DNA of 64,000 nt from Sphingomonas corticis (GTDB taxonomy: Bacteria; Pseudomonadota; Alphaproteobacteria; Sphingomonadales; Sphingomonadaceae), in NCBI RefSeq assembly GCF_012035195.1, contig NZ_JAAVJH010000001.1, positions 434,001 through 498,000 on the forward strand, read 5' to 3'. Below the pieces are notes generated by a model. That model was not told the DNA's origin. It did not search any database and saw nothing but the letters and a program-made list of their open reading frames with translations. Both the position numbers and the translations under genes were made by a program. Position 1 is the first letter of the stretch. Each line of letters begins with the position of its first letter. Below, one piece after another: positions 21,221 through 29,407 of the stretch.

Positions 21221-21681
21221 GCTTCCTCGATCCTGATCTCATCACCGGCGGCGATCCGGCCACCCGCGATCACCATCGCGCAGGCGCCGCCGCGCCAGTC
21301 GGGCAGCAGCGCCGCCTTCAACCCCGGGGCCAGCGCCTCCATCCGCTCGCACGGATCGGCCTCGCGCGTGATCTCCAGCACCACCTCGGCGCCGATGAAC
21401 ACGAGCGCGCCCCTCACCTGCGGCAGGTCGACGCCGTCGACCAGCAGGTTCGCGCGCCGCTCCTGCCACGGCAGGGCGTGGCCGACCTCCGCGGTCGCCG
21501 CCTCCCAGTCGCCACGCTCGATCAGCGTCACCTGCCGCTTGTACGGCTTGCCTCGCATCGCGCCGCGAAAATCGCCCTGGACGCCGCCCTCAAGCGTCAC
21601 CAGCGCGTGGTCGAGCAGCTCCATCGGCGCCTTCGGCCGCGCGTGTCGGGCGATGCCGAGGAGGACGCCGAAACCGCTCAC
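21145..21681 (-). CDS. MOSC domain-containing protein
   Basis: Small MOSC (molybdenum cofactor sulfurase C-terminal) domain protein, 178 aa. Family features are [28 protein letters not shown] and the conserved Cys in ADPCERM. Its role is unknown; relatives bind or transfer sulfur groups. Start is a GTG at 21679-21681 with no strong Shine-Dalgarno. The frame runs 76 bp into pgk, so the last 24 residues (from about [11 protein letters not shown]) read pgk sequence out of frame and are probably not part of the fold. Confidence 0.8.
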   Translation of the reverse strand: MSGFGVLLGIARHARPKAPMELLDHALVTLEGGVQGDFRGAMRGKPYKRQVTLIERGDWEAATAEVGHALPWQERRANLLVDGVDLPQVRGALVFIGAEVVLEITREADPCERMEALAPGLKAALLPDWRGGACAMVIAGGRIAAGDEIRIEEAWPSHSERSMISVTSAVGASSSART

Positions 21682-21684
21682 ACC

Positions 21685-21752
21685 CGTTCATCCGGGGCAA
21701 CGTCGAAGGGCACGCGCAACGCACGGGCTTCGACTTCGCTCAGCACGAACGG
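21685..21752. repeat. Dispersed palindromic repeat, family A copy 2
   Basis: Outer arms CCGTTCATCC-like and GCACGAACGG with inner ACGTCGAAG/CTTCGACTTCG. Fills most of the gap between the gap gene and the MOSC gene. Same family as 1176-1265. Confidence 0.75.
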
Positions 21753-21768
21753 GCGTGTGCGCATGGGA

Positions 21769-22770
21769 CTAGCCCAGCTTCGCCATCGCCGTGGCGGTGT
21801 CGACCATGCGGTTGGAGAAGCCCCACTCGTTGTCGTACCAGGTGACGACGCGCACCAGCTTGCCGTCGATCACGGCGGTCTCCAGCCCGTCCACCGTGGA
21901 GGAGAACGGTGTGTGGACGATGTCGATCGAGACCAGCGGCTCCTCCGAATATTCCAGCACGCCCTTCATCGGCCCTTCGGCGGCGGCCTTCAGCAGCGCG
22001 TTGACCTCGTCCTTCGTCGTGTCGCGCTTGGGCGTGAAGGTGAGGTCGACCAGGCTGCCGTCCGGCACGGGCACGCGCACCGCGCTGCCGTCCAGCTTGC
22101 CCTTCAGTTCGGGCAGCACCTCGCCCACCGCGCGCGCGGCGCCGGTGGTCGTCGGGATCATGCTCATCGCCGCGGCGCGGGCGCGGCGCAGGTCGGGATG
22201 AATCTGATCGAGGATCTTCTGGTCGTTGGTATAGGCGTGGATCGTCGTCATCAGCCCGCGCTCGATGCCGATCGCGTCGTTCAGCACCTTGGCTACCGGA
22301 GCGAGGCAGTTGGTGGTGCACGACGCGTTGGACACGATCGTGTGCCCCGCCTCCAGCCTGTCGTCGTTCACGCCGTACACGACGGTGATGTCGACGCCCT
22401 TGGCCGGGGCGGAGATGAGGACCTTCTTCGCGCCCGCATCGATGTGCTTTTGCGCGCTCTCGCGATCGGTGAAGAAGCCGGTGCACTCGAGCACGATGTC
22501 GACGCCCAGCTCCCTGTGGGGCAGGTTCGCCGGATCGCGCTCGGCGGTCACGCGGATGCGCTTGCCGTCGATCACCAGGTCCTGGCCCTCGGCGGCGACG
22601 GTGCCGGCGTACTTGCCGTGGACGCTGTCGCGGCTGAACAGCCAGGCGTTCGACTTGGCATCGGCCAGGTCGTTGATCGCGACCAGCTCCAGCTCGCTGC
22701 CGCGCTCCAGCAGCGCGCGCGCGACGAGCCGCCCGATCCGTCCGAAGCCGTTGATCGCTACCTTGGTCAT
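21769..22770 (-). CDS. gap: Type I glyceraldehyde-3-phosphate dehydrogenase
   Basis: Oxidises glyceraldehyde 3-phosphate with NAD, 333 aa. N-terminal Rossmann signature [20 protein letters not shown], the active-site block [19 protein letters not shown] near residue 150, and [16 protein letters not shown] at the C-terminus. First gene of the gap-MOSC-pgk-TA-aldolase run. The ATG at 22768-22770 matches the family; the frame continues open upstream without homology. Confidence 0.97.
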   Translation of the reverse strand: MTKVAINGFGRIGRLVARALLERGSELELVAINDLADAKSNAWLFSRDSVHGKYAGTVAAEGQDLVIDGKRIRVTAERDPANLPHRELGVDIVLECTGFFTDRESAQKHIDAGAKKVLISAPAKGVDITVVYGVNDDRLEAGHTIVSNASCTTNCLAPVAKVLNDAIGIERGLMTTIHAYTNDQKILDQIHPDLRRARAAAMSMIPTTTGAARAVGEVLPELKGKLDGSAVRVPVPDGSLVDLTFTPKRDTTKDEVNALLKAAAEGPMKGVLEYSEEPLVSIDIVHTPFSSTVDGLETAVIDGKLVRVVTWYDNEWGFSNRMVDTATAMAKLG

Positions 22771-22862
22771 GCGTCGCTCCTCACCCCCGTTGGTCGATTC
22801 CGCGGGTCTTTGCGCAGGCCCGGGCGCGCCCGTCAACCGTGCCCGCGTCGAGCCGGGCGGAC

Positions 22863-22891
22863 TTGTCGTCGGCCCCGGCGAGACGTATCGG
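22863..22891 (+). promoter_or_regulatory. Possible promoter for the coiled-coil gene and zapA
   Basis: TTGTCG (22863-22868), 17-bp spacer, TATCGG (22886-22891). The predicted start point falls only a base or two before the ATG at 22900, so the message would be nearly leaderless. A purely visual call. Confidence 0.3.
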
Positions 22892-22899
22892 GCCGGGAC

Positions 22900-23079
22900 A
22901 TGGACAATCCCGCCCTCGACCGGCTCGACTCCGCGATCACGCGCCTGGAGCGCGCGGTGGCGGGGCATCGCGACCGCAGCACCGACCTCGCCCGCCGCCA
23001 CGCCACGCTGAAGTCGCGCATGAGCGAGGCGGTGGCGGCGTTGGACCGCGTGATCGAGCGCGAAGGCGGGGACGCCTGA
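22900..23079 (+). CDS. Short coiled-coil protein upstream of zapA (ZauP-like)
   Basis: 59 aa, almost entirely heptad-like helix ([18 protein letters not shown], then [19 protein letters not shown]). It ends one base before zapA. In Caulobacter a coiled-coil protein encoded just upstream of zapA, ZauP, works with ZapA to focus the FtsZ ring; position and composition fit that, but sequence identity was not tested. No clear Shine-Dalgarno is seen. Confidence 0.7.
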   Translation: MDNPALDRLDSAITRLERAVAGHRDRSTDLARRHATLKSRMSEAVAALDRVIEREGGDA

Positions 23080-23080
23080 G

Positions 23081-23386
23081 ATGGCCGTCGTCACCCTGCG
23101 CATCGGCGACAGCGTCCACGACCTGGCCTGCCGCGACGGCGGCGAGGCGCGGCTGGAACAGGCCGGCGCGATCGTCGACGAGTTCTGGGACAAGGGGCGC
23201 GCGGCGTCGGGCGGCGCGGGCGGGCAGCGCGCCATGCTGCTGACCGCGCTGATGATCGCCGACGCGCTGATCGAGGCACGCGAGGCGCCGCCGCCGGAAA
23301 CGCCGGAGAGCCGCCTGCTCGACGCCCTGGCGACGCGGCTGGAAACTCTCGCCTCGGACCTTGAGGAAGAGGGCGCGAGCGCCTAG
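23081..23386 (+). CDS. zapA: Cell division protein ZapA
   Basis: FtsZ-binding protein that bundles protofilaments at the division site, 101 aa. N-terminal strand region [21 protein letters not shown], then a long helix ([20 protein letters not shown]) and a C-terminal coiled coil ending DLEEEGASA. Position between the short coiled-coil gene and the 6S RNA locus matches the conserved alphaproteobacterial arrangement. Confidence 0.88.
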   Translation: MAVVTLRIGDSVHDLACRDGGEARLEQAGAIVDEFWDKGRAASGGAGGQRAMLLTALMIADALIEAREAPPPETPESRLLDALATRLETLASDLEEEGASA

Positions 23387-23391
23387 ATCGG

Positions 23392-23553
23392 TTGGCGGCG
23401 GGCACTGCCCGGTACGAGCCTCGATACATCCCCGAGGCTATTCATCATCCAAGGGGGTTGTCCCTGCCCGGATCCTGGTCCGACGTACACGATCCCCACC
23501 TGACGTCTTGGGCGTCGGCGGATTTTCCGGCAAACGGCCACGGCGGTCCCGCC
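23392..23553 (+). ncRNA. ssrS: 6S RNA
   Basis: The 181-bp gap between zapA and the 5-formyl-THF cyclo-ligase gene is the conserved place for 6S RNA, which binds and inhibits sigma70 RNA polymerase. The ends pair (GGCGGG near 23395 with CCCGCC near 23548), giving a long rod of about 160 nt, with an internal hairpin AGCCTCG/CGAGGCT around 23416-23434 and a less structured middle as the open bubble. Boundaries are estimates. Confidence 0.75.
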
Positions 23554-23567
23554 ACCCCGCCCCCATC

Positions 23568-24098
23568 ATGACGGACAAGGATTCCCTCCGCGCTACGCTG
23601 CGCGCGCGCCGCCGCGCCGCCTCGGGCGCGATCCCGGCATGGCCGCCGTTCGTCGCCCTCCTCTCCCCCGCACTGGTCGTCGCCAGCTACGTTCCCGTGG
23701 GCGGCGAGGCCGATCCCGCCGCGCTGGAGCGGGCCGCGCGCGCCGCGGGCTGCACGCTCGCGCTGCCGCACGTGGTGGATCGCGCCACGCCGCTCGCGTT
23801 TCTGGCGTGGGACGCGGGCGCGGTGCTGACCGAGGGGCCGTTCGGCCTGCGCCAGCCGCCCGCTCACCACGCCGCGGTCGCGCCGGACGTCGTGCTGACG
23901 CCGCTGGTCGGCTTCGACCGGCAGGGCAACCGGCTGGGCCAGGGCGCGGGCCATTACGACCGCGCCTTCGCGGCCTTTCCCGATGCCCACCGGATCGGTA
24001 TCGCGCTGGCCGTGCAGGAAACCGATCAGCTCGCGCCCGACCCGTGGGACGTCCCCCTCCACGCCATCGCGACCGATCGCGAATGGATCGTGCCGTGA
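23568..24098 (+). CDS. 5-formyltetrahydrofolate cyclo-ligase
   Basis: Converts 5-formyl-THF to 5,10-methenyl-THF using ATP; 176 aa. Family motifs: LRARRRAASG at the N-terminus, ASYVPVGGEADP, and the phosphate-binding NRLGQGAGHYDRAF near residue 130. Start ATG at 23568 lies just after the 6S RNA end. The stop overlaps the GTG of the DUF2842 gene. Confidence 0.92.
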   Translation: MTDKDSLRATLRARRRAASGAIPAWPPFVALLSPALVVASYVPVGGEADPAALERAARAAGCTLALPHVVDRATPLAFLAWDAGAVLTEGPFGLRQPPAHHAAVAPDVVLTPLVGFDRQGNRLGQGAGHYDRAFAAFPDAHRIGIALAVQETDQLAPDPWDVPLHAIATDREWIVP

Positions 24099-24301
24099 CG
24101 CCCGACTGGCGCAAGCCCGTGGGGATGCTGGCGATCCTGGCGCTTATCCTCGTCTGGTGCGTGGCCATTGCGTCGCTGTCCGCCACGGTGGGCGGGTGGC
24201 ACGGGCTGGCGCAGCTCGCCTTCTACGTCGTCGCCGGAATCGTGTGGATCGCGCCGCTGAAGCCGCTGCTGCGCTGGATGGAGACCGGGCGCTGGCGCTG
24301 A
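24095..24301 (+). CDS. DUF2842 domain membrane protein
   Basis: 68 aa with two transmembrane segments (GMLAILALILVWCVAIASL and LAFYVVAGIVWIAPL) and the family ending PLKPLLRWMETGRW. Function unknown. The GTG at 24095 overlaps the cyclo-ligase stop (GTGA), so the two are coupled. It ends base-to-base with the convergent DUF421 gene. Confidence 0.8.
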   Translation: MTPDWRKPVGMLAILALILVWCVAIASLSATVGGWHGLAQLAFYVVAGIVWIAPLKPLLRWMETGRWR

Positions 24302-24784
24302 TTACGTCGGCGAAGTCTCGTTCCGCTGACGGCTCTCGCCCCCGCCGTCGCGCTTGATGAAGCTGATCTTGCCCGACGGCTCCAGGATCGCCCAGTCGAC
24401 GTCGGCCATGCGCGCAATGCCGGCGAGCCGCATCTCCGATTCCACCTCGCCGCGGGTCATGCGGTCGCGCCGCAGGTTCGCCTCCAGCAGCTCGCCGTGG
24501 CGGACGATGACGCGCGGCTCCCCCTCCAGCGCCCCCTTCAGGCGCGGGAAGAGATAGACGAGCCAGCCGAGCACCAGTCCCCAGAAGGCGAAGGTGACGA
24601 TCGCCAGCGTGGCGCCGGTCAGACTGAAATCGTTGTGCGTGATGCCCTGCTGGATCAGGTCGCCCATGACGACCAGCACGACCACCTCGAACGGCGTCAT
24701 CTGTCCCAGCTCGCGCTTGCCCAGCAGCCGCACGAGCAGGAACAGGATGAAAAACATCGCCGTCGCGCGCAGCACGACATCCAT
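24302..24784 (-). CDS. DUF421 (YetF-like) membrane protein
   Basis: 160 aa: three N-terminal helices (ATAMFFILFLLVRLLGKREL, PFEVVVLVVMGDLIQQ, LAIVTFAFWGLVLGWLVYL) and a cytosolic YetF-type domain with VRHGELLEANLRRDRMTRGE and ISFIKRDGG. The family is widespread; its role is not settled, although in Bacillus some members are sporulation proteins. Follows the next gene by 13 bp on the same strand. Confidence 0.85.
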   Translation of the reverse strand: MDVVLRATAMFFILFLLVRLLGKRELGQMTPFEVVVLVVMGDLIQQGITHNDFSLTGATLAIVTFAFWGLVLGWLVYLFPRLKGALEGEPRVIVRHGELLEANLRRDRMTRGEVESEMRLAGIARMADVDWAILEPSGKISFIKRDGGGESRQRNETSPT

Positions 24785-24797
24785 CAGTAAGGACCCA

Positions 24798-25322
24798 TCA
24801 CGGCAGCACCCGGATCGACAGCGGCACCCGCGCGATCTCGCGCTCGCCGTCCAGCACGATCACCGCGCCGGCGGTGCCCCAGGTCAGTGGCGGGTTGATC
24901 TGCCCGTCGAACTTCGCGTGCAGCGTCTCGCCCGCCTTCAGCGGCCCATAATGGAAGCGGAAGACGCCATCCTTGAACTCCTCGCTCTCCGCCGAGGGGA
25001 TCTGCGAATTGATCGTCTGGTCCTGCCACAGCGACGGCGAGATCGCGATCACCGCGTCGGCGATGTCCGCCTTCGCCGCCACCGTCACCTCGGTCTCGAA
25101 GAACAGGCCGGAGCGCAGCGTGCGCGGCAGTTTCACCGTCATCGTCGCGCCCGGCGCCTCCACCCGCTCCACGGGCGAGCGTCCGCCGCCGAGCAGACCC
25201 GTCGCCGCCAGCAGAAGGATCGCGCCCAGCACGACGAAGGAGAAGGGATTGGCGTGGCGGTGGAGCAGCGCCCGGTGGTTCGCCAGCCGCTCGCTCGTTC
25301 CGTCCGGATAGGCGGATGCCAT
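24798..25322 (-). CDS. Hypothetical single-pass membrane protein paired with DUF421
   Basis: 174 aa, not assigned to a family. A cytosolic start, one transmembrane helix (FSFVVLGAILLLAATGLLGG) and a soluble domain of beta-rich character (ATMTVKLPRTLRSGLFFETE to EIARVPLSIRVLP). ATG at 25320-25322 is preferred over a GTG two codons earlier because GGGAG then has proper spacing. Context suggests a periplasmic partner of the DUF421 protein. Confidence 0.7.
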   Translation of the reverse strand: MASAYPDGTSERLANHRALLHRHANPFSFVVLGAILLLAATGLLGGGRSPVERVEAPGATMTVKLPRTLRSGLFFETEVTVAAKADIADAVIAISPSLWQDQTINSQIPSAESEEFKDGVFRFHYGPLKAGETLHAKFDGQINPPLTWGTAGAVIVLDGEREIARVPLSIRVLP

Positions 25323-25394
25323 CGCCACACGCTCCCGTTACCGGGGCGAAACGATCGATCGTAAAAGGGGTTGCACGCAATCCCTGCGAGGGGA

Positions 25395-25471
<77 letters not shown>

Positions 25472-25494
25472 TTGAGAAGCGTGAGGCGCGCCAA

Positions 25495-26721
25495 CTAGGC
25501 GGGCGGCGCTACCCTGTCAACGGGGTTATTTCCCGCATCGTTGCGCTCGGCGAACCCGCCCTTCCCCTCGCGCGTCAGCGTGCCGTGTTCGAACAGGAAG
25601 CCCGCCACGTCGGGCCTTCCCGCGGCGGCCATCACGATCTGCACGATGATGAGGATCGGCACCGCCAGCAGCGCGCCCACGGTGCCCCACACCCACCCCC
25701 AGAAGCTGATCGAAACGAGGATCATGACCGGGTTGATGGTCAGCCGGTGGCCGACGATCAGCGGCGTCACCACGTTTGCCTCGATCAGGTGCGCACCGTA
25801 CATGATCGCGGGCGGCGCCAGCGCGGTCCACACGTCGGAGAAGGTCATCAGCCCGCCGACGGCCAGCAGCAGCGCGGCGACCACCGGGCCGAAATAGGGA
25901 ATGTAGTTCAGCAGCGCGACGATCCCGCCCCACATCAGCGGGAACGGCATCCCCAGCGCGTGGACCGCCAGCGCGACGATGAGGCCCAGGGCCATGTTGA
26001 TGAGCGTGATGGTGCCCAGGTACGACGACACGTCGTCGACCATGTCCTGCAGCACGCGCGCCGTCGCCATCGCGCCGCCGAAGCTGGACCGCGTGGTGAT
26101 CATCCGCTGCCGCATCCGGCTCCACCCGGACAGGAAGAAGAAGGCGACGAGAATGGCGTAGAAGGTCTGCACGATCACCGCCGGCGCGCTGGTGGCGGCC
26201 AGTTGCACGATCGACGAGGGCGGGGCGACCGCCGCGGTGGGCGACGGGCGCACCGGCGTGTCCGCGATCTGCCGCAGCGCGCGGTTGGCGTAGCGCTCCA
26301 GGCTGGAATACAGGTCCAGCAGCGGCGCCAGATTGGCCTGGATGCGCCCGATGCGCGAGGGCAGCAGGCGGAAGAAGTCGGTCGCGGGCACGACGATCGC
26401 GGCCAGCGCGACGTTGGCGATGACGAGGAACAGGATGACGCAGATCAGCGCCGCCAGCGCCGACGGCACGCGCCGCCGCTCCAGCCATTCCAGTACCGGG
26501 ATCAGCGCCAGGCTGACGACCAGAGCGATCGTCGTCGGCATGAAGAATTCCGCCCCGGCCTTCAGCGCGAAGGGAAGGCCGAGGCAGAAGGCCGCGCCCG
26601 CCGTCAGCGTCAGCGCCGCGAGCAGCCGGTCGCGCCGGAGCGCGACGCGCGGATCGTCCCCTTCCGGTTCGGTGACGCTCTCGGCGAGGAAGGCGTCGGC
26701 GGCGGGGGGACGATCGGCCAT
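25495..26721 (-). CDS. AI-2E family transporter (PerM/YdiK-like)
   Basis: Multi-pass membrane protein of 408 aa. Around eight hydrophobic segments; the family core GLIVALAVHALGMPFPLMWGG and LLNYIPYFGPVVAALL are clear, then GHRLTINPVMILVSISFWGW. Members export small molecules, sodium or protons, or autoinducer-2 in a few cases; the cargo here is unknown. The C-terminal 40 residues are polar. Confidence 0.88.
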   Translation of the reverse strand: MADRPPAADAFLAESVTEPEGDDPRVALRRDRLLAALTLTAGAAFCLGLPFALKAGAEFFMPTTIALVVSLALIPVLEWLERRRVPSALAALICVILFLVIANVALAAIVVPATDFFRLLPSRIGRIQANLAPLLDLYSSLERYANRALRQIADTPVRPSPTAAVAPPSSIVQLAATSAPAVIVQTFYAILVAFFFLSGWSRMRQRMITTRSSFGGAMATARVLQDMVDDVSSYLGTITLINMALGLIVALAVHALGMPFPLMWGGIVALLNYIPYFGPVVAALLLAVGGLMTFSDVWTALAPPAIMYGAHLIEANVVTPLIVGHRLTINPVMILVSISFWGWVWGTVGALLAVPILIIVQIVMAAAGRPDVAGFLFEHGTLTREGKGGFAERNDAGNNPVDRVAPPA

Positions 26722-26762
26722 GGCGCGACGTTAGCGACGATCGCGCGGTCCCGCCATCGCCG

Positions 26763-27494
26763 TCACGCCTCCTGCCACGGCCCACCCTCGAGGTAGAGAT
26801 AGTCGGGATCGAACTCCGCCACGCGGGCCAGCCGGGTGGCGTCCATGATCCGCACCTCCCCGCGCGTCATCTCCGCCAGTCCTTCCTCGCGCAGCCGCCG
26901 CAGCGTGCGGTTCACGTGCACCGCGGTGAGCCCACACGCCTCGCCCAGGTCCTGCTGCGTCAGCGGCAGCGCGAACCGGCCGTCGCTGACGCGTCCCACC
27001 GCCGCCAGCCGCGCCTGCGTCTCCAGCAGCACGTGGGCGATGCGCCCCACCGCGTCGAGCCGGCCGAGGCGGAAGATCCACTCGCGATGCAGCGCCGCGT
27101 CGAGCAGCGTCGAGCGCCATAGCAACCGCGCCAGGTGCGGATGCTCTTCGAGGATCTCGGTCAACCGATCGTGCGGAAACGTGGCGATCCGCGCCTCGGT
27201 CAGCGTCGCGACGTCGTGGTCCAGCCGCATGAGCGGATAGCCGTGCAGGTCAACGAAGTCGCCCGGCAGCTGGATCGCCACCAATTGCCGGAAGCCGTCG
27301 CGCGCGTCCATGTAACGGCACATCACACCGTCCAGCAGCAGCGTGGAATAGCTGACGCGATCCCCCCGGTGCGACAGGATGGTACGCGCCGGCAGCGTCT
27401 GCACGCGGTCCACCGCCGCTTCCAGCACGTCCTTCTCCTGCTCGCTCATGGCCGCGCGTCCGCGGCCCCGCAGGAAGTCTTCCGTCACCCGCAT
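26763..27494 (-). CDS. Crp/Fnr family transcriptional regulator
   Basis: 243 aa with an N-terminal cyclic-nucleotide-binding fold (LLLDGVMCRYMDARDGFRQL, then QLPGDFVDLHGYPLM) and a C-terminal winged helix (LPLTQQDLGEACGLTAVHVN as recognition region). No N-terminal Fnr-type cysteine cluster is visible, so oxygen sensing by 4Fe-4S is unlikely. Sits immediately downstream of the acyl-CoA ligase gene and could be cotranscribed with it. Confidence 0.9.
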   Translation of the reverse strand: MRVTEDFLRGRGRAAMSEQEKDVLEAAVDRVQTLPARTILSHRGDRVSYSTLLLDGVMCRYMDARDGFRQLVAIQLPGDFVDLHGYPLMRLDHDVATLTEARIATFPHDRLTEILEEHPHLARLLWRSTLLDAALHREWIFRLGRLDAVGRIAHVLLETQARLAAVGRVSDGRFALPLTQQDLGEACGLTAVHVNRTLRRLREEGLAEMTRGEVRIMDATRLARVAEFDPDYLYLEGGPWQEA

Positions 27495-27531
27495 CGCTTC
27501 TCGCCTGTTTCTTCGCTGTAACGACAGGCTT

Positions 27532-29286
27532 CTACGCTGCGACGCGGTCTTCGAACAATGACCTCAATTCACGTTTCAGGATCTTGCCGTTGGCGTTGCG
27601 CGGCAGCGTTTCCGATACGAAGCGGATCGCCACCGGCGTCTTGAACACCGCCAGCCGCTCGCGCACCCACGCCTGCAGCTCCGCCTCCGTCGCGTGGCTG
27701 CCGGGTGATAGGTGCACCACCGCTGCCGGTTCCTCGCCCAGCGTCCGGTGCGGCAGGCCGATCAGCGCGCAGTCGGTGACGGCGGGGTGGGCGTAGAGCA
27801 CGTTCTCCACCTCGGTCGAGTAGATGTTCTCGCCGCCGCGGATGATCATGTCCTTGGCGCGGTCGAGAATATAGACGAAGCCGTCCTCGTCCAGGCACCC
27901 CAGGTCGCCGGTCCGCACCCACCCGTCGACGAAAGTCTCCGCGGTCGCCTCCGGCCGGTTCCAGTATCCGGTGACGACCATCGGCCCGCGCGCCCACAGC
28001 TCGCCGATCTCGCCCACGGCAAGCTCGTGCCCGTCCTCGTCGGTGATCTTCAGGTCCGCCACCGCCGCCGCCGGGCCCGCGCTCTTCGGCCGTGCGAGAT
28101 AATCCTCCGCCGCGTTGGACGTGACCGTGGCCATCGTCTCCGTCATGCCCCAGCCGTTGCCGGGCAGCGCGCCGAACTCCTCGTAGATGCGCTTCACCAG
28201 CTCGGGCGCGGAGGGCGCGCCGCCGTAGGCGATCGATTCGAGGCTGGAGAGATCGTACCGCCCGCGGTCGGGATGCTCCAGCAGCTGCCAGGCGACGGTC
28301 GGCACCCCGCCCGTCACGTTCACCTTCTCGCGCTCGATGATCTCCATCGCGCGCAGCGCGTCCCATTTGCGCATGTAGATCGAGGTCGATCCGCCGGCGA
28401 TCGCGCCCATCAGCCCGGCGGAACAGGCGGTGACGTGGAACAGCGGCACCACCGTCAGCATCACGCGGGGCGCGGGATCGGGAACGGGCGCGCCGCGACG
28501 CAGGTACGTGCGCGCGCCGACGAAGCCCGACGTCATGATGTTGGTCATCATGTTGCGGTGCGTGCCCAATGCACCCTTGGGCCGCCCCGTGGTGCCGCTG
28601 GTGTAGAAGATCGTGACCGGATCGTCCGCCGCGACCCGCGTGTCGGGCAGCGCGCGGTCGGGCAGCGCGCGGTCGGGAAGCGCGGGCCAGTCGTGCGGGG
28701 TGCCGATCAGGTCCTCCAGCCGCACCGCCCCGTCCAGCGGCGCGGCGGCGCGCGTGACCACCACCTGCTCCAGCCCCGGCAGGTCGGCATAGCAGGACGC
28801 CAGCCGCTGGTGCCGCTCGTCGTCCGCGAACAAAATGCGCGCGCCCGAATCGGAGAGGCCGAAGGCGAGCTCGTCTCCGGTCCACCACGCGTTCAGCGGC
28901 ACCGCGATCGCGCCGATCGACGCGACGGCGAACAGCAGGGCGGGAAACTCGGGCAGGTTGCGCATCGCCATGGCGACGCGGTCGCCCTTCGCGATGCCCT
29001 GCCCCGCCAGCCAGTGCGCCAACGCCGCGACGGCGCGGTAATTGGCCTCGTAGCTGACGCGCTCGTCCTCGTGGATCGTCATGATCCGCGGCCCGTGCGC
29101 GCGCGCCGCCTGCGCCAGCACGCGCAGGCTCTCCGGCGCGTTCTTCCACACGCGGGTCGGCACGCCGCGGATGGTGACGGTCTCCATCTCGAACTTCGCG
29201 CCCGGCGCGGTCAGCAGCGCGGTCGCGTCGGCCATCGACATCGCCGGCCAGGAGGGGTCGAGCGCGATCAACGGTTCGTCGGCCAC
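27532..29286 (-). CDS. Acyl-CoA ligase (AMP-binding enzyme)
   Basis: Adenylates a carboxylic acid and transfers it to CoA; 584 aa ANL superfamily. ATP-binding P-loop IFYTSGTTGRPKG near residue 226, GWGMTETMATV, hinge region DMIIRGGENIYSTEVE and the C-terminal catalytic lysine in NANGKILKREL. GTG at 29284-29286 follows GAGAGG and is preferred to the longer frame. The chain includes a short tandem repeat (LPDRALPDRALPD). Substrate likely a fatty or terpenoid-like acid, judging from the neighbours. Confidence 0.93.
   Translation of the reverse strand: MADEPLIALDPSWPAMSMADATALLTAPGAKFEMETVTIRGVPTRVWKNAPESLRVLAQAARAHGPRIMTIHEDERVSYEANYRAVAALAHWLAGQGIAKGDRVAMAMRNLPEFPALLFAVASIGAIAVPLNAWWTGDELAFGLSDSGARILFADDERHQRLASCYADLPGLEQVVVTRAAAPLDGAVRLEDLIGTPHDWPALPDRALPDRALPDTRVAADDPVTIFYTSGTTGRPKGALGTHRNMMTNIMTSGFVGARTYLRRGAPVPDPAPRVMLTVVPLFHVTACSAGLMGAIAGGSTSIYMRKWDALRAMEIIEREKVNVTGGVPTVAWQLLEHPDRGRYDLSSLESIAYGGAPSAPELVKRIYEEFGALPGNGWGMTETMATVTSNAAEDYLARPKSAGPAAAVADLKITDEDGHELAVGEIGELWARGPMVVTGYWNRPEATAETFVDGWVRTGDLGCLDEDGFVYILDRAKDMIIRGGENIYSTEVENVLYAHPAVTDCALIGLPHRTLGEEPAAVVHLSPGSHATEAELQAWVRERLAVFKTPVAIRFVSETLPRNANGKILKRELRSLFEDRVAA
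28642..28686. repeat. Three in-frame 15-bp tandem repeats inside acyl-CoA ligase gene
   Basis: Two identical units gtcgggcagcgcgcg and a third with two mismatches. They encode repeated RALPD in a surface linker just before the ATP-binding motif. Copy-number change would keep the frame. Confidence 0.8.
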
Positions 29287-29309
29287 AATGGTCCTCTCGC
29301 CTCTGTCAT

Positions 29310-29364
29310 CCGAACATCGGGTTCGGTTGGACGTGAGAGTAGAGTTGATTTCGACCACGCTCAA
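29310..29364 (-). promoter_or_regulatory. Possible promoter and operator for acyl-CoA ligase gene
   Basis: Minus strand: TTGAGC (29359-29364), 17-bp spacer, TACTCT (29336-29341). Just downstream of the predicted start point lies an inverted repeat CCGAAC-N5-GTTCGG (29310-29326). The regulator is unknown; the adjacent Crp/Fnr or the TetR protein are candidates. Confidence 0.4.
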
Positions 29365-29407
29365 GCGATAGGAACGGGAATAATTCGAAGCGGGGGTATG
29401 GAGAGCT

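Noticed and set aside
28642..28686. Short direct repeats that might suggest a CRISPR array
   Set aside because: Units are adjacent without spacers, lie in frame inside a coding region and number only three. No cas genes are in the window.
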